Source of the DNA: Roseomonas populi
GTDB lineage: Bacteria; Pseudomonadota; Alphaproteobacteria; Acetobacterales; Acetobacteraceae
NCBI RefSeq assembly: GCF_024594815.1
Contig: NZ_JANJOU010000013.1
Coordinates: 101,272-165,271 of the forward strand
Direction of reading: 5' to 3'
Length of the DNA stretch: 64,000 nt
Below the pieces are notes generated by a model. That model saw only the letters and a list, made by a program, of their open reading frames with translations, did not search any database and had not been told where the DNA came from. The first letter of the stretch is position 1; every line of letters begins with the position of its first letter. Shown one piece after another: positions 18,101-26,450 of the stretch. A program made the translations under genes and the position numbers.

Positions 18101-18505
18101 GTGACCATCACGACCTACCTCGACGCTTGGTTCGGAACGCCTGAAGACGCAGGCCTTTCCGACGCGCTCGCACCCCATGAGATCCCCTGGGATGGCACGC
18201 ACCCTCCAGGTGGCATTCCCCGCATGCTGCCGGAGGAGAGGCTTCTCTTTGATTGGGTGCGGCGCCGGATCGCGCAGGGCGACATCCGCTGGCGCCATGT
18301 CGATGAGTTGCGCTGCGCCGTCCTGCTGACCCATTCGGAGATCATGGCCCTCACCGAGGAGCTGTACGGAGAGCCGGGACGCTATGAGGCTCAGTTTGAT
18401 GGCCAGGCCCTGTCCCACCTCGCCGACCGGATGCGCGCCTTCCGCACCTTCCTGGGCGGCCTGCCCCGGGACCGGCTCTTCGCTCTGAACGCCAGCGAGT
18501 TCTGA
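18101..18505 (+). CDS. Hypothetical protein, 134 aa
   Basis: I do not recognise this gene. The product is soluble, acidic and mostly helical by eye, with Trp-rich N-terminal stretches (AWFGTP, HEIPWDGTHPP) and a helical half from MLPEERLLFDWVRRRI to the end. No signal peptide, membrane segment or Cys is present except one. The GTG start has only a weak ribosome-binding site and lies beside a hairpin; internal ATG starts would lose the Trp-rich part. It is co-directional with the gene before and after it. Third-position GC is somewhat lower than in its neighbours. I consider it a real but uncharacterised gene. Confidence 0.55.
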   Translation: MTITTYLDAWFGTPEDAGLSDALAPHEIPWDGTHPPGGIPRMLPEERLLFDWVRRRIAQGDIRWRHVDELRCAVLLTHSEIMALTEELYGEPGRYEAQFDGQALSHLADRMRAFRTFLGGLPRDRLFALNASEF

Positions 18506-18564
18506 CACCTCCCTGGGCTTGACGCCGCGCCGCAACGCGCGACCTTCGCTCCGCCCTCAGAGGA

Positions 18565-19341
18565 ATGTCCATGACCCAGCCCAATGCCGCCCTGATCATC
18601 ATCGGCAACGAGGTGCTCTCCGGGCGCACCCAGGACGCGAACCTGAAGTACATCGCAACAAGGCTGGGGGAGTTGGGCATCCCGCTCCGCGAGGTGCGGG
18701 TGATCCCGGACGTGCCGGAGACGATCATCAACACGGTGAACGAGATCCGCGCCGCCTTCACCTATGTCTTCACCACTGGCGGCATCGGCCCGACGCATGA
18801 CGACATCACCAGCGAGTGCGTGGCCCGCGCCTTCGGCGTGCCCTGGGAGGTGCACGAGCCCTCCCGCGCGATCATGGAGGCCGACTACGCGCGCCGCGAC
18901 CCGCCCGTGAGCATGAACGCGGCGCGACTGCGTATGGCGACCCTGCCGCGGGGGGCGGAGCCCATCCTGTGTTCCGAGACTTCGGCACCGGGCTTCCGGA
19001 TGGAGAACGTCCACGTCATGGCCGGCGTGCCGCGCATCATGCGCAGCATGTTCGAGGTGATCGCGCCCACGCTCCAGGGCGGCACGCCCGTTCGCTCCCG
19101 CGCCGTGCACGCGAACGGTCTGCTGGAGGGGCAGATTGCCGAGGGGCTGACGGCGATCCAGAACCGCTTCCCGGCCCTCGATATCGGCTCCTACCCCTAT
19201 TATCGCGCGGGCGGGAACGGCGTGGCCCTGGTGGCCAAGGGCACGGACGAGGCGGCGCTGGAGGCCGCGGCGGCCGAGATCGCGGCCCTGATCCGCGCCG
19301 ACGGGAAAGAGCCGGTGGAGGGCGAGCCGCCGACGGCCTGA
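18565..19341 (+). CDS. MoCF-domain protein (stand-alone CinA N-terminal / MoaB-like)
   Basis: A 258-residue protein with the molybdopterin-binding (MoCF) fold: ALIIIGNEVLSGRTQDANLKYIA at the start, then VFTTGGIGPTHDDITSECVA, and PGFRMENVHVMAGVPRIMRSM. It corresponds to the N-terminal part of CinA (COG1058) without the C-terminal nicotinamide-nucleotide amidase domain. The role of the stand-alone form is not settled; it may act on pyridine nucleotide or molybdopterin substrates. AGAGGA lies before the ATG. It is convergent with the membrane protein gene that follows. The window's two molybdenum hydroxylases make a cofactor-related role worth considering but do not prove it. Confidence 0.85.
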   Translation: MSMTQPNAALIIIGNEVLSGRTQDANLKYIATRLGELGIPLREVRVIPDVPETIINTVNEIRAAFTYVFTTGGIGPTHDDITSECVARAFGVPWEVHEPSRAIMEADYARRDPPVSMNAARLRMATLPRGAEPILCSETSAPGFRMENVHVMAGVPRIMRSMFEVIAPTLQGGTPVRSRAVHANGLLEGQIAEGLTAIQNRFPALDIGSYPYYRAGGNGVALVAKGTDEAALEAAAAEIAALIRADGKEPVEGEPPTA

Positions 19342-19351
19342 TCTCCGCGGG

Positions 19352-20920
19352 TCAGGGGCCACCGCCCGTCCAGCAGGGCGGGGCCTCGCTCGTGCGGTCC
19401 ACGGGGCGCGGAGGTGGAGCCTTCATCCAGGGCGAGATCTGGGGCTCGGGCCAGGGCGCGAGATAGTGCGCCCATTCCGTCGTGTGGGCGTAGACGGATT
19501 GCCGCGCCGCCTCCAGCAGGTCGCAGCTCTCGCTGGCCTTCCAGGCCGGCTTGAGGAGAAGGCTCGCCTCCATCGCCGCGCCAAACAGCGCCAGGGCGCC
19601 GCAGGCCAGCAGCGCGCGGCGCGCGATCCGCCCCGTCCGCTCCGCCGCCGGCGCCAGCAGGGCGGCGGCCACCATGACGGCTATCACGGCCAGCGGTGCC
19701 ATGCCCCCGCGCGCCGTCATCTCGTTGCCCGGCCCGAAGACATAGAGGGGCAGCAGGCAGAGCAGGACGACGGAGACGGCGAAGGCCCAGCCGCGAACCA
19801 GCAGCGCGGCCGGGACCGCCCAGCAGAGCACCTCGACCACCAGGAAGAGCAGCCAGACAAGGAAGCCCTTCAGCGGCGGATGCATCAGGAAGAGCGGCCC
19901 GTGCGGCACCGCCGCCGAGCCGACCACGAGGTAGATGCAGATCGGCAGGGCGAAGATCACGGCCAGGATGTTCGCGGGCGTCACCGCGCGCCGGATGCCG
20001 CCCAGTCCCTCCCGCAGCAGCACGGCGACCGCGAGCAGGACGGCGCCGGCGCTCGCCAGCGGGCTCCAGAAGGCGCCGGCCGCGAAGGGCATGGCGAGGC
20101 CGCGGGCGAAGTCCGGGTGGCGCCCGTACCGCAGCAACAGGAGCGCCAGCAGCCAGGCCGGCATGGCGTGGTTCGGCGCCCAGAGGATCGCCGTGACATG
20201 GCCGGAATACTGGAAGAGCCGCGGCCACCACTCGCCACCACGCCCCCAGCTGGCCAGTGGCCCGGTGCCGAAGTTCCAGTCCAGCCAGATGTTCGGCAGG
20301 ATATCGAGGCCGTGGAACAGGACGAAGACGCCCGCCATGACGGCGAAGGCGCGCCCCGGCCGGGTGGGCGCCACGGCGCGCCCCAGCAGCGCGAGCAGCA
20401 TCAGCACGAGCGCGAAGCCCAGCCCCGTCCAGGCCCAGAGCAGCGCCTGCGCGGCCGGGAAGCCCAGGAAGCGGCCCAGCAGCCCCGGCACCATGTAGAA
20501 GCCCAGCGGCGCGCGGAGCAGCCAGTCCACGCCGCGATCCGCATCGGGGTAGGCCACCGGCCAGGCCTCGGCAGTCAGGTCGTGCAGGACCGCGTCCCGG
20601 ATCTGCCAATCGGCGGAGCTGTAGACGAGGTGATGGGATCCGGTAGCACCCGCCCAGAGCAGGCCCAGCAGCAGGCAGGCCAGCGTCATCCCCGGCGAGA
20701 GGGGCCAGGCACGGCGCCATCCGGGCGCGAGCAGGAGTGCGCCCAGCCCCGCCAACCCGGCCACCGCCGCGGCCCAGGGCTGGGCCCAGCCGGCGAGGAA
20801 GATCAGCCCGGGTAGGGTAAGGTAGCCCAGCAGCAGCACCGCCAGCCGGTCCGGGGGTGCGCTGCCGAGAAGGCGGTCGAGGTCGAGAGGCGGAGACCGG
20901 CCCTCTGTGGAGGGCATCAT
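19352..20920 (-). CDS. Polytopic inner-membrane protein, 522 aa, GT-C-like topology
   Basis: About eleven hydrophobic helices are visible from VLLLGYLTLPGLIFLAGW to AVIAVMVAAALLAPA, with a first large loop rich in Trp/Asp/His (HHLVYSSADWQIRDAVLHDL). Such a loop with acidic residues is reminiscent of GT-C glycosyltransferases acting on polyprenyl-linked sugars, but I see no decisive motif. The last 60 residues are a soluble Pro-rich tail. It follows the M14-like gene on the same strand, separated by 70 nt. Function is unknown; membrane localisation is certain. Confidence 0.7.
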   Translation of the reverse strand: MMPSTEGRSPPLDLDRLLGSAPPDRLAVLLLGYLTLPGLIFLAGWAQPWAAAVAGLAGLGALLLAPGWRRAWPLSPGMTLACLLLGLLWAGATGSHHLVYSSADWQIRDAVLHDLTAEAWPVAYPDADRGVDWLLRAPLGFYMVPGLLGRFLGFPAAQALLWAWTGLGFALVLMLLALLGRAVAPTRPGRAFAVMAGVFVLFHGLDILPNIWLDWNFGTGPLASWGRGGEWWPRLFQYSGHVTAILWAPNHAMPAWLLALLLLRYGRHPDFARGLAMPFAAGAFWSPLASAGAVLLAVAVLLREGLGGIRRAVTPANILAVIFALPICIYLVVGSAAVPHGPLFLMHPPLKGFLVWLLFLVVEVLCWAVPAALLVRGWAFAVSVVLLCLLPLYVFGPGNEMTARGGMAPLAVIAVMVAAALLAPAAERTGRIARRALLACGALALFGAAMEASLLLKPAWKASESCDLLEAARQSVYAHTTEWAHYLAPWPEPQISPWMKAPPPRPVDRTSEAPPCWTGGGP

Positions 20921-20990
20921 CCCGGAAGCAGTGGCGATGCTGTCATACGGCCCGCTACCACGGGCGGCCCGTGCGGGACAGCAACCGACG

Positions 20991-21932
20991 TTATCCCCGC
21001 GCCCCCACCCGCCGCCCCAGCCGCACCGCCACGTGCCCGCGCATCACGCGGGGGCTGGGCATCACCAGCATGCAGTCGTCGTGCGGGGTGCGGATCTCCG
21101 CCTCCCCGTCCCGCGCGATCAGCGTGCCCGCGCGGGGGATCACCACGCCGCCGCGGAAGGGCTGGGTGAAGGCGAAATGGCGGGAAGCGGCGGTGACGCA
21201 GCGCGACACGGCCCAAACCTCTGGCTGCACATCCGGCGCGCCGGCGGCGGGATGCAGCATCCCCAGGGCCCGCAGCAGCCCGGCGGCGCAGGCCTCGGAC
21301 ACGGCCTCGGTTTCCGGCTCCCAGTGCGGCCCCGCCTCGGCCAGAAAGGTCAGGCGCGGCGGGCCGGACCCGGCGGAACCGGCGTGGTCGATCAGGCGGG
21401 GCCCCTCGGGCCTCTCACCATCCAGCACGACCACGGGAGGGGCGCCGACGCGGCGGGCCAGATCCAGCGCGTCCGGGGCGCGGCCCACGAGCATCAGCGG
21501 GTCCGAGGGCCAGAGCATCGAGTGCAGGTCCAGCAGGACCTCCGCCGCCTCCAGCGCGGGGCGCAGGGCGCGGGCGCGGCGCAGCTCCAGGCTGTCCCGC
21601 CCACCATCCAGCAGCGCGGGGCACCAGACGCGGTTCAGGTCCTCGTCCACGTAGCGCGACAGGGTGGGGTCTGCCGGATCGAAGCGCGCGAAAGCGTCCA
21701 GGTTAGCGAAGACGAGGGTGAGGCTGCCGCGTGCCGGGCGCAGCCCCGCCCGCAGCCAGCGCGCCAGCACCGCCGCCCCCTGGAACTCGTTGCCGTGGAC
21801 GAGGGAAACGATCGCGGCGCGCGGGCCGGGCAGCCCGGAATCCAGGCTCCATACGCCGGGGATGCCGGTATTGCCCGCCGTCAGGTCCCGCAGGTCCGGC
21901 ACGGGCACGCGGACGGGGAAGCTGTCATCCAT
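20991..21932 (-). CDS. Succinylglutamate desuccinylase/aspartoacylase-family metallohydrolase
   Basis: A 313-residue M14-like zinc hydrolase that cleaves an N-acyl or related amide bond. Zinc ligands are in SLVHGNEFQG (His and Glu) and the second His in LLDLHSM. FANLDAFARF and YVDEDLNRVW match the Asn-Arg substrate-carboxylate clamp (N-x-D..DLNR) of aspartoacylase-type enzymes. The ATG is the one giving a compact N terminus (MDDSFPVRVP); longer frames upstream run through the promoter. It diverges from the kynureninase-like gene over 133 bp, so the two are probably co-regulated. The substrate is unknown; deacylation or deformylation of an amino-acid derivative is plausible. Confidence 0.82.
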   Translation of the reverse strand: MDDSFPVRVPVPDLRDLTAGNTGIPGVWSLDSGLPGPRAAIVSLVHGNEFQGAAVLARWLRAGLRPARGSLTLVFANLDAFARFDPADPTLSRYVDEDLNRVWCPALLDGGRDSLELRRARALRPALEAAEVLLDLHSMLWPSDPLMLVGRAPDALDLARRVGAPPVVVLDGERPEGPRLIDHAGSAGSGPPRLTFLAEAGPHWEPETEAVSEACAAGLLRALGMLHPAAGAPDVQPEVWAVSRCVTAASRHFAFTQPFRGGVVIPRAGTLIARDGEAEIRTPHDDCMLVMPSPRVMRGHVAVRLGRRVGARG

Positions 21933-22065
21933 GCCGGGGGGCCACCCTTCCGGCGCCGGCCGGGGCGGTTCGGTCGGCGCCCACTGGCACAAGGCCCATC
22001 GCCATTCCCGGTCTCCCGCCGCCACTCTATACGCCTGCCCCACGGCGACAATCCGGAGTCCTCCC

Positions 22066-23229
22066 TTGGACCTGCGCGCGCACTTCTCCCGTTTCCTCTC
22101 CGCCCAGCCGGGGCGGCTGCACTTCGCCGCGCACAGCCACCATCCATGGCCCGACGTGACGCGTGAAGCGCAGATCCGCGCCTGGGACGAGGCGGCGCGC
22201 CTGCAGGACGACAAGTGGGAGGCGGTGCTGGGGCCGCTGATGGCGGCCTGCCGCGCCCATGTGGCGGGGCATCTGAACCTGCCCGATCCCGGCACGCTGG
22301 CCTTCGCGCCCAATACGCACGACTTCGTCCGCCGCATCCTCTCCTGCATGCCTGCTGGCCGAGCCACGCGGGTCCTGACCACGGATGGCGAGTTCCACTC
22401 CTTCGCCCGCCAGGCGGCGCGGCTGGAGGAGGAGGGGCTGATCGCCGTCACGCGCGTTGCCTCGGAACCGGGCGGGGATTGCGTGGCGCGGCTGGTGGAA
22501 GCGGCGCGCCGGGGTTCTGATGGGCGCGGCTTCGACCTGATCTGGGTCAGCGAGGTGTTCTTCCACTCCGGCTACGCGCTGACGGGGCTCGAGGCGCTTG
22601 CGGAGGCCGCTGGCGAGGCCGTGCTGGTGATCGACGGCTACCACGCCTTCATGGCGCGGCCGGTGGACCTCTCGCGCATCGCGCACCGCGCCTTCTACAC
22701 GGCGGGCGGCTACAAATACGCCATGGCCGGCGAGGGCTGCTGCTTCCTGCACTGCCCGCCGGACCTGCTGCCACGCCCGCGCGACACGGGCTGGTACGCG
22801 GCCTTCGGGGCGCTTGCCGCGAGCGACGGAGGGGTTGGCTACGCCGAGGGCGGCAACCGGTTCCTCGGCGCGACCTTCGACCCCTCCGGCCTCTACCGGC
22901 TGGACGCGGTGATGCGCTGGTTCGCGGAGCAGGGGCTCACGGCGGCGGCAGTCCACGACCACGCGGTGGCCCTGCAGGAACGCTTCTGCGCGGGGCTTGT
23001 GGGCACGGGACTGGATCCCGCGCGGCTGGCCATGCCGCTCTCCGAGCCGAACCGCGGCAACTTCCTCGCCTTCGACCTGGACGACGCGGAAGCCTGGCAG
23101 GCCCGACTGCACGCGGCCGGGATCGTGACCGACCGGCGGGGGCGGCGGCTGCGCTTCGGCTTCGGCCCCTACCAGACCGGGGAGGAGGTGGACGCGGCGC
23201 TGGACCGCATCCGCCGCCTCTCCAGTTGA
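22066..23229 (+). CDS. Kynureninase-like PLP enzyme (aminotransferase class V fold)
   Basis: A 387-residue fold-type I PLP enzyme. VIDGYHAFMARPVDL supplies the PLP-binding Asp190 and His193, and YTAGGYKYAMAGEGCCFLHC carries the Schiff-base lysine (K217). The GGYKYAM-x-GEGC-F-x-H/V pattern and the C-terminal RFGFGPYQTGEEVDAALDRI match kynureninase-type class V enzymes, which split kynurenine to anthranilate and alanine. The start is a TTG with GGAG 8 nt upstream; no in-frame ATG is near. It is divergent from the metallohydrolase and 2.3 kb from tryptophan 2,3-dioxygenase, which supports a tryptophan-degradation role. A related beta-lyase or desulfurase activity cannot be excluded. Confidence 0.8.
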   Translation: MDLRAHFSRFLSAQPGRLHFAAHSHHPWPDVTREAQIRAWDEAARLQDDKWEAVLGPLMAACRAHVAGHLNLPDPGTLAFAPNTHDFVRRILSCMPAGRATRVLTTDGEFHSFARQAARLEEEGLIAVTRVASEPGGDCVARLVEAARRGSDGRGFDLIWVSEVFFHSGYALTGLEALAEAAGEAVLVIDGYHAFMARPVDLSRIAHRAFYTAGGYKYAMAGEGCCFLHCPPDLLPRPRDTGWYAAFGALAASDGGVGYAEGGNRFLGATFDPSGLYRLDAVMRWFAEQGLTAAAVHDHAVALQERFCAGLVGTGLDPARLAMPLSEPNRGNFLAFDLDDAEAWQARLHAAGIVTDRRGRRLRFGFGPYQTGEEVDAALDRIRRLSS

Positions 23230-23559
23230 TGCGCCGGTCCTGAAAGGTGGCTACGGGACCGACGAAAGCTTGTGGGCGCTTTGGGAATCTTTCGCTGCTG
23301 CGGGCAGGAGAGCGAACCTAGCCAAGGCCCGATTCCTGGTTCCACTTCTTCCCCGGACACGGCGGCGTTGAGCGTGCGCCGCGGATCGAGGGCGGACACG
23401 GCTGGGCAGGATGCCAGCTTGCCGCGGCAACACTTGCAGATCGAAAGCCATCCGTGAATACGCGCCCATTTCGGTCGTAGGCTTCGTCGGAGCGCTACAC
23501 AGCACCTGCGCGGAACTTGGCACCATGACCGGGTGCCTCGCATGAGGCGAGACGCTCGT
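23230..23559. other. Intergenic region between convergent genes, no gene seen
   Basis: About 330 bases after the kynureninase-like gene. The sequence is visibly less GC-rich at would-be third positions than flanking genes, and no frame has family-like content, a good ribosome-binding site, or an RNA fold I can recognise. Confidence 0.5.
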
Positions 23560-24102
23560 TCAAGGCCGTGGATCAACCCTCGCCTGCCCTGCAACAACAG
23601 ACTGCACGAGGCCGCCCATCTCCCGGCGCGCGTTGGCGCGGCGTATGATGGAGAGCTGACCGCGCGCCTCAAGGATTGCGAACCGAACCTCACTGAGGTC
23701 CTCGACGCCCTGCCGGCGCAGAAGGGCATAGAGATCGGCGCGCGTCAGCCCGCATCGAGCGAGGTCGCGCTCAAGCACCGTGGCGTCCACGACGAGGAGC
23801 CTGGGTGCGGGATCGAGGAGATGCCCGACGGATGGGGAGGCGTGCAGCCGGGTAACGCACCAATGGCCGGCGAGCACGGCCCCGAGTGTCGCGATGCCCG
23901 TGAGATAGCTTGCATCATGTGCATTCGGGATGCGGCCGACAATCGCGCCGACCGCGACGGCGGCCACGAAGTCGAAGGGCGACAGATCGGCAAGAGTGCG
24001 GCGCGAGCCGAAACGCAGCCCTATGACAGCGGTGAGATAGAGCAGCAGCGCCTTGAGGCCGATCCAGCCCACCTCGCCCGCCCCACCCAGCAGGTGTTCC
24101 AT
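23560..24102 (-). CDS. DUF421 (YetF-like) membrane protein
   Basis: A 180-residue protein with three N-terminal membrane segments (GWIGLKALLLYLTAVIGLRF, SPFDFVAAVAVGAIVGRI, YLTGIATLGAVLAGHW) followed by a soluble YetF-type domain (RLLVVDATVLERDLARCGLT, DLYALLRRQGVEDLSEVRFA, ILEARGQLSII). DUF421 proteins have no firm biochemical role. The RTLADLSPFDFV motif is the family signature. GGAGGA precedes the ATG at good spacing; the longer frame upstream has no such site. It lies in a short stretch that interrupts the two tryptophan-degradation genes. Confidence 0.85.
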   Translation of the reverse strand: MEHLLGGAGEVGWIGLKALLLYLTAVIGLRFGSRRTLADLSPFDFVAAVAVGAIVGRIPNAHDASYLTGIATLGAVLAGHWCVTRLHASPSVGHLLDPAPRLLVVDATVLERDLARCGLTRADLYALLRRQGVEDLSEVRFAILEARGQLSIIRRANARREMGGLVQSVVAGQARVDPRP

Positions 24103-24528
24103 CGCAGTCCTCCGTGATACCTGCCGGCACTCGGCTGAAGCCTGGAGCAGCGCTGGCGACTTGACCATCCTATCGTGGCCTCAGTCCGCGTTCGAAGGAG
24201 CCAGGGATCCCGCTGCACGTCGCCCTGACGCTTCCCGGGAGACACCGCCCGATCCACCTTCCCATTCACGATCCCACGCGATGGGAACGAGGGCGCCGCC
24301 GCCGCACACCGTCCGAATGCCTCATCAACGGGCATCACCGCTCCAGCAAGATGCCGATCACGCATGGGATCAAGGGCCGGCTGAGCGATGCCAGTCAGCT
24401 CGGTGTCACTCCAAGGGTGTTGGCCCGATCACTCACAGCCCCGCTGCTCCGTCCAGTGCGAGAGAACATTCCAGGAGGAGCTCTCGATAGGATTTGAACG
24501 TGCTCTGCTTTGATGACACGAGGCGGAT
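24103..24528. other. Intergenic region between divergent genes, no gene seen
   Basis: About 425 bases between the DUF421 and methyltransferase genes, so it should hold two divergent promoters. No family-like frame, tRNA or clear hairpin is visible. A T-arm-like string near 24490 was examined and rejected. Confidence 0.5.
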
Positions 24529-25368
24529 ATGCAGATACCGCCGCACTATTGTTTCGCTGAGCCCGCATCCGACATGGAGCCGGGCTCTCGCAGGGGAACC
24601 GCAGCGCCCGACGCCCACCCTGATCGAGGCCTACCGTCGCTGTACGACTATGCCGAACTGTACGACGCCATCGTGCAGCCAGGACCTTGCGAGGCATTCT
24701 ACCGCGAAGAGGCGCGGCATCAGGGCGGGCCAGTGCTGGAAATGGCGTGTGGAACCGGACGCCTGACCCTGCCGATCGCGGCGGATGGGCACGAGGTAAC
24801 CGGGCTCGACGCATCCCGTGCCATGCTGGCCGCCGCTGCGCGCAAGGCAGCGGAGCGACGGCTCCCGGCGCGCTTTGTCCTCGGCGACATTCGTGACTTC
24901 GACCTCGCCCAGCGCTTCGGGATGGTGATCATCTCCTGCAATTCGCTTGCCCACCTGACGGAGCCGGAGGACCTGCGCGCCTGCCTGGCGGCGGTTCGGC
25001 GACACTTGGCTCCTGCAGGCCTGCTCGCCTTCGACGTCGTCAGCCCGGACCTCGGCATGCTTAGCCCGCCCGGGCGCGAAGCCCGGCGGCTGGATCTTGG
25101 CCCGAACCCGTCGTCAGCGGTCGAAGCGGAGGAGATCGCGAGCTACGATCCGATCACGCAGCTGCGGACAGCGCAGTGGCGCATCCGGCGAGCCGAGGGC
25201 GAAATGCAGCCCATGGCTCCCCTGGTCCTCCGCCAGTTCTTTCCCCAGGAGGTGCCCTGGCTGCTTGAAGCCTGCGGCTTCACGCTCGTCGACCGCTACG
25301 GTGACTTCTCGCGCAACCCGCTGGAGCCGGGGAGCCTGAACCAGGTCTGTCTGGCCCGCGCGGCCTGA
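24529..25368 (+). CDS. Class I SAM-dependent methyltransferase
   Basis: A 279-residue protein with a Rossmann methyltransferase core: YDYAELYDAIVQPGP, motif I VLEMACGTGRLTLPIA, the acidic strand VTGLDASRAML, motif II/III FVLGDIRDFDL and MVIISCNSLAHL, then HLAPAGLLAFDVVSPD. A C-terminal beta sheet (QWRIRRAEGEMQPMAPLVLRQ in part, RQFFPQEVPWLLEACGF) follows, typical of UbiE/Methyltransf_25 relatives. The ATG used has GAGG 5 nt upstream and adds a 40-residue N-terminal extension of low order; an ATG at 24574 would remove part of it. The methyl acceptor is unknown. Codon use looks slightly less GC-biased than neighbours. Confidence 0.82.
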   Translation: MQIPPHYCFAEPASDMEPGSRRGTAAPDAHPDRGLPSLYDYAELYDAIVQPGPCEAFYREEARHQGGPVLEMACGTGRLTLPIAADGHEVTGLDASRAMLAAAARKAAERRLPARFVLGDIRDFDLAQRFGMVIISCNSLAHLTEPEDLRACLAAVRRHLAPAGLLAFDVVSPDLGMLSPPGREARRLDLGPNPSSAVEAEEIASYDPITQLRTAQWRIRRAEGEMQPMAPLVLRQFFPQEVPWLLEACGFTLVDRYGDFSRNPLEPGSLNQVCLARAA

Positions 25369-25535
25369 CGTTCGCGATCCTCCGACCGGTGAACGGAAGT
25401 GCAAGTCAGGAATGGCCTTCCGTTCGCGAGGCATGGTCTCACGATGGGGGTTGGTGGAAGGCGAGAGCGAGTCCAGTTCGGGGGGATCCGGCGTTCAGCC
25501 GGACCGAATCTGCCGCTTGGCGGGATGCGCCGCCT

Positions 25536-26450
25536 CTACAGCCGCCCTCGCACCGTCCACAGCTCCGGGAAGAAGCGCCGCTCCAGCGCCCGGCGCAGAT
25601 AGGCCACGCCGGCCGATCCGCCCGTGCCCATGCGCATCCCGATCACCCGCTCCACCGTGGTGACGTGGCGGAAGCGCCACTGCTGGAAGGCGTCCTCCAG
25701 GTCCACCAGCTCCTCCGCCAGCTCGTAGAGGTCGAAGTGCTGCGCGCTGTTGCGGTAGATGATCTCCCAGGCCCGCACCACGCCCTCATCCTCGGCGTGC
25801 GGCGTGGCGGGATCGCGGTTCAGCACCGCATCCGGCACGGGGATGCCGCGCCGGGCCAGCAGGCGAAGGGCTTCCTGGTAGAGAGAGGGGGAATCGAAAG
25901 CCTGGCGCAGCCGGGCCGTCAGCGCGGCATCGTGCGCGTGCGGCTTCAGCATGAACTCGTCCCGCGCGCCCAGCAGGATCTCCATCAGCCGGTACTGCCA
26001 GGACTGGAAGCCCGAGGACTGGCCGAGCACGTCCCGGAAGGAGAGGTAATCCGCCGGCGTCATGGTGGAGAGCACGTCCCAGGCCTCCACCAGCTGCCGC
26101 TGAATGCGCGAGACGCGCGCCATGCCCTTGAAGGCCGGGCGCAGGTCGTCCGCGCGCACGCAGGCCGTCGCCACCTCCAGCTCCCGGATGATGAGCTTCA
26201 TCCAGAGTTCCTGGACGTGGTGGATGACGATGAAGAGCAGCTCGTCGTGCTTGTCCGAGAGCGGGTTCTGCGCGGAGAGAAGGGTGTCCAGCTGCAGGTA
26301 GCCGCCGTAGGACATGGTGCGGGAGAAGTCGGTCGCGAGGCCGCGCCCCTCCTCCCGCGCGTGGTCCGGCGCGTCCGCGCCGGATCCCCCTCCCCCGAGG
26401 ACCGTGGTCTCTGCCGCGCCGCCAGAGGCCCCCTCCGGCACGTCAGCCAC
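25536..26450 (-). CDS. kynA: Tryptophan 2,3-dioxygenase
   Basis: A 304-residue cytoplasmic heme dioxygenase that converts tryptophan to N-formylkynurenine. After a 45-residue Gly/Ala-rich leader the family core begins with MSYGGYLQLDTLLSAQ, then DELLFIVIHHVQELWMKLII (active-site region), LRPAFKGMARVSRIQRQLVE, SGFQSWQYRLMEILLG, and the proximal-His region HFDLYELAEELVDLEDAFQQ followed by RFRHVTTVERVIGMRMGTGG with the GTGGS substrate loop. The start is a GTG overlapping the end of the DsbA-type gene by 8 nt; an internal start nearer the core is possible. Kynurenine formamidase (kynB) is not in the window. Confidence 0.93.
   Translation of the reverse strand: MADVPEGASGGAAETTVLGGGGSGADAPDHAREEGRGLATDFSRTMSYGGYLQLDTLLSAQNPLSDKHDELLFIVIHHVQELWMKLIIRELEVATACVRADDLRPAFKGMARVSRIQRQLVEAWDVLSTMTPADYLSFRDVLGQSSGFQSWQYRLMEILLGARDEFMLKPHAHDAALTARLRQAFDSPSLYQEALRLLARRGIPVPDAVLNRDPATPHAEDEGVVRAWEIIYRNSAQHFDLYELAEELVDLEDAFQQWRFRHVTTVERVIGMRMGTGGSAGVAYLRRALERRFFPELWTVRGRL

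Noticed and set aside
24480..24515. tRNA T-arm-like string (GGATTTGAACG) suggesting a tRNA or attachment-site remnant
   Set aside because: On the reverse strand the bases flanking the TTCAAAT loop do not pair, and no anticodon or acceptor stem can be built around it.
25391..25425. 9-bp inverted repeat GAACGGAAG / CTTCCGTTC between convergent genes
   Set aside because: The 17-nt spacer and missing T tract make it a weak terminator candidate; recorded only as a possibility.
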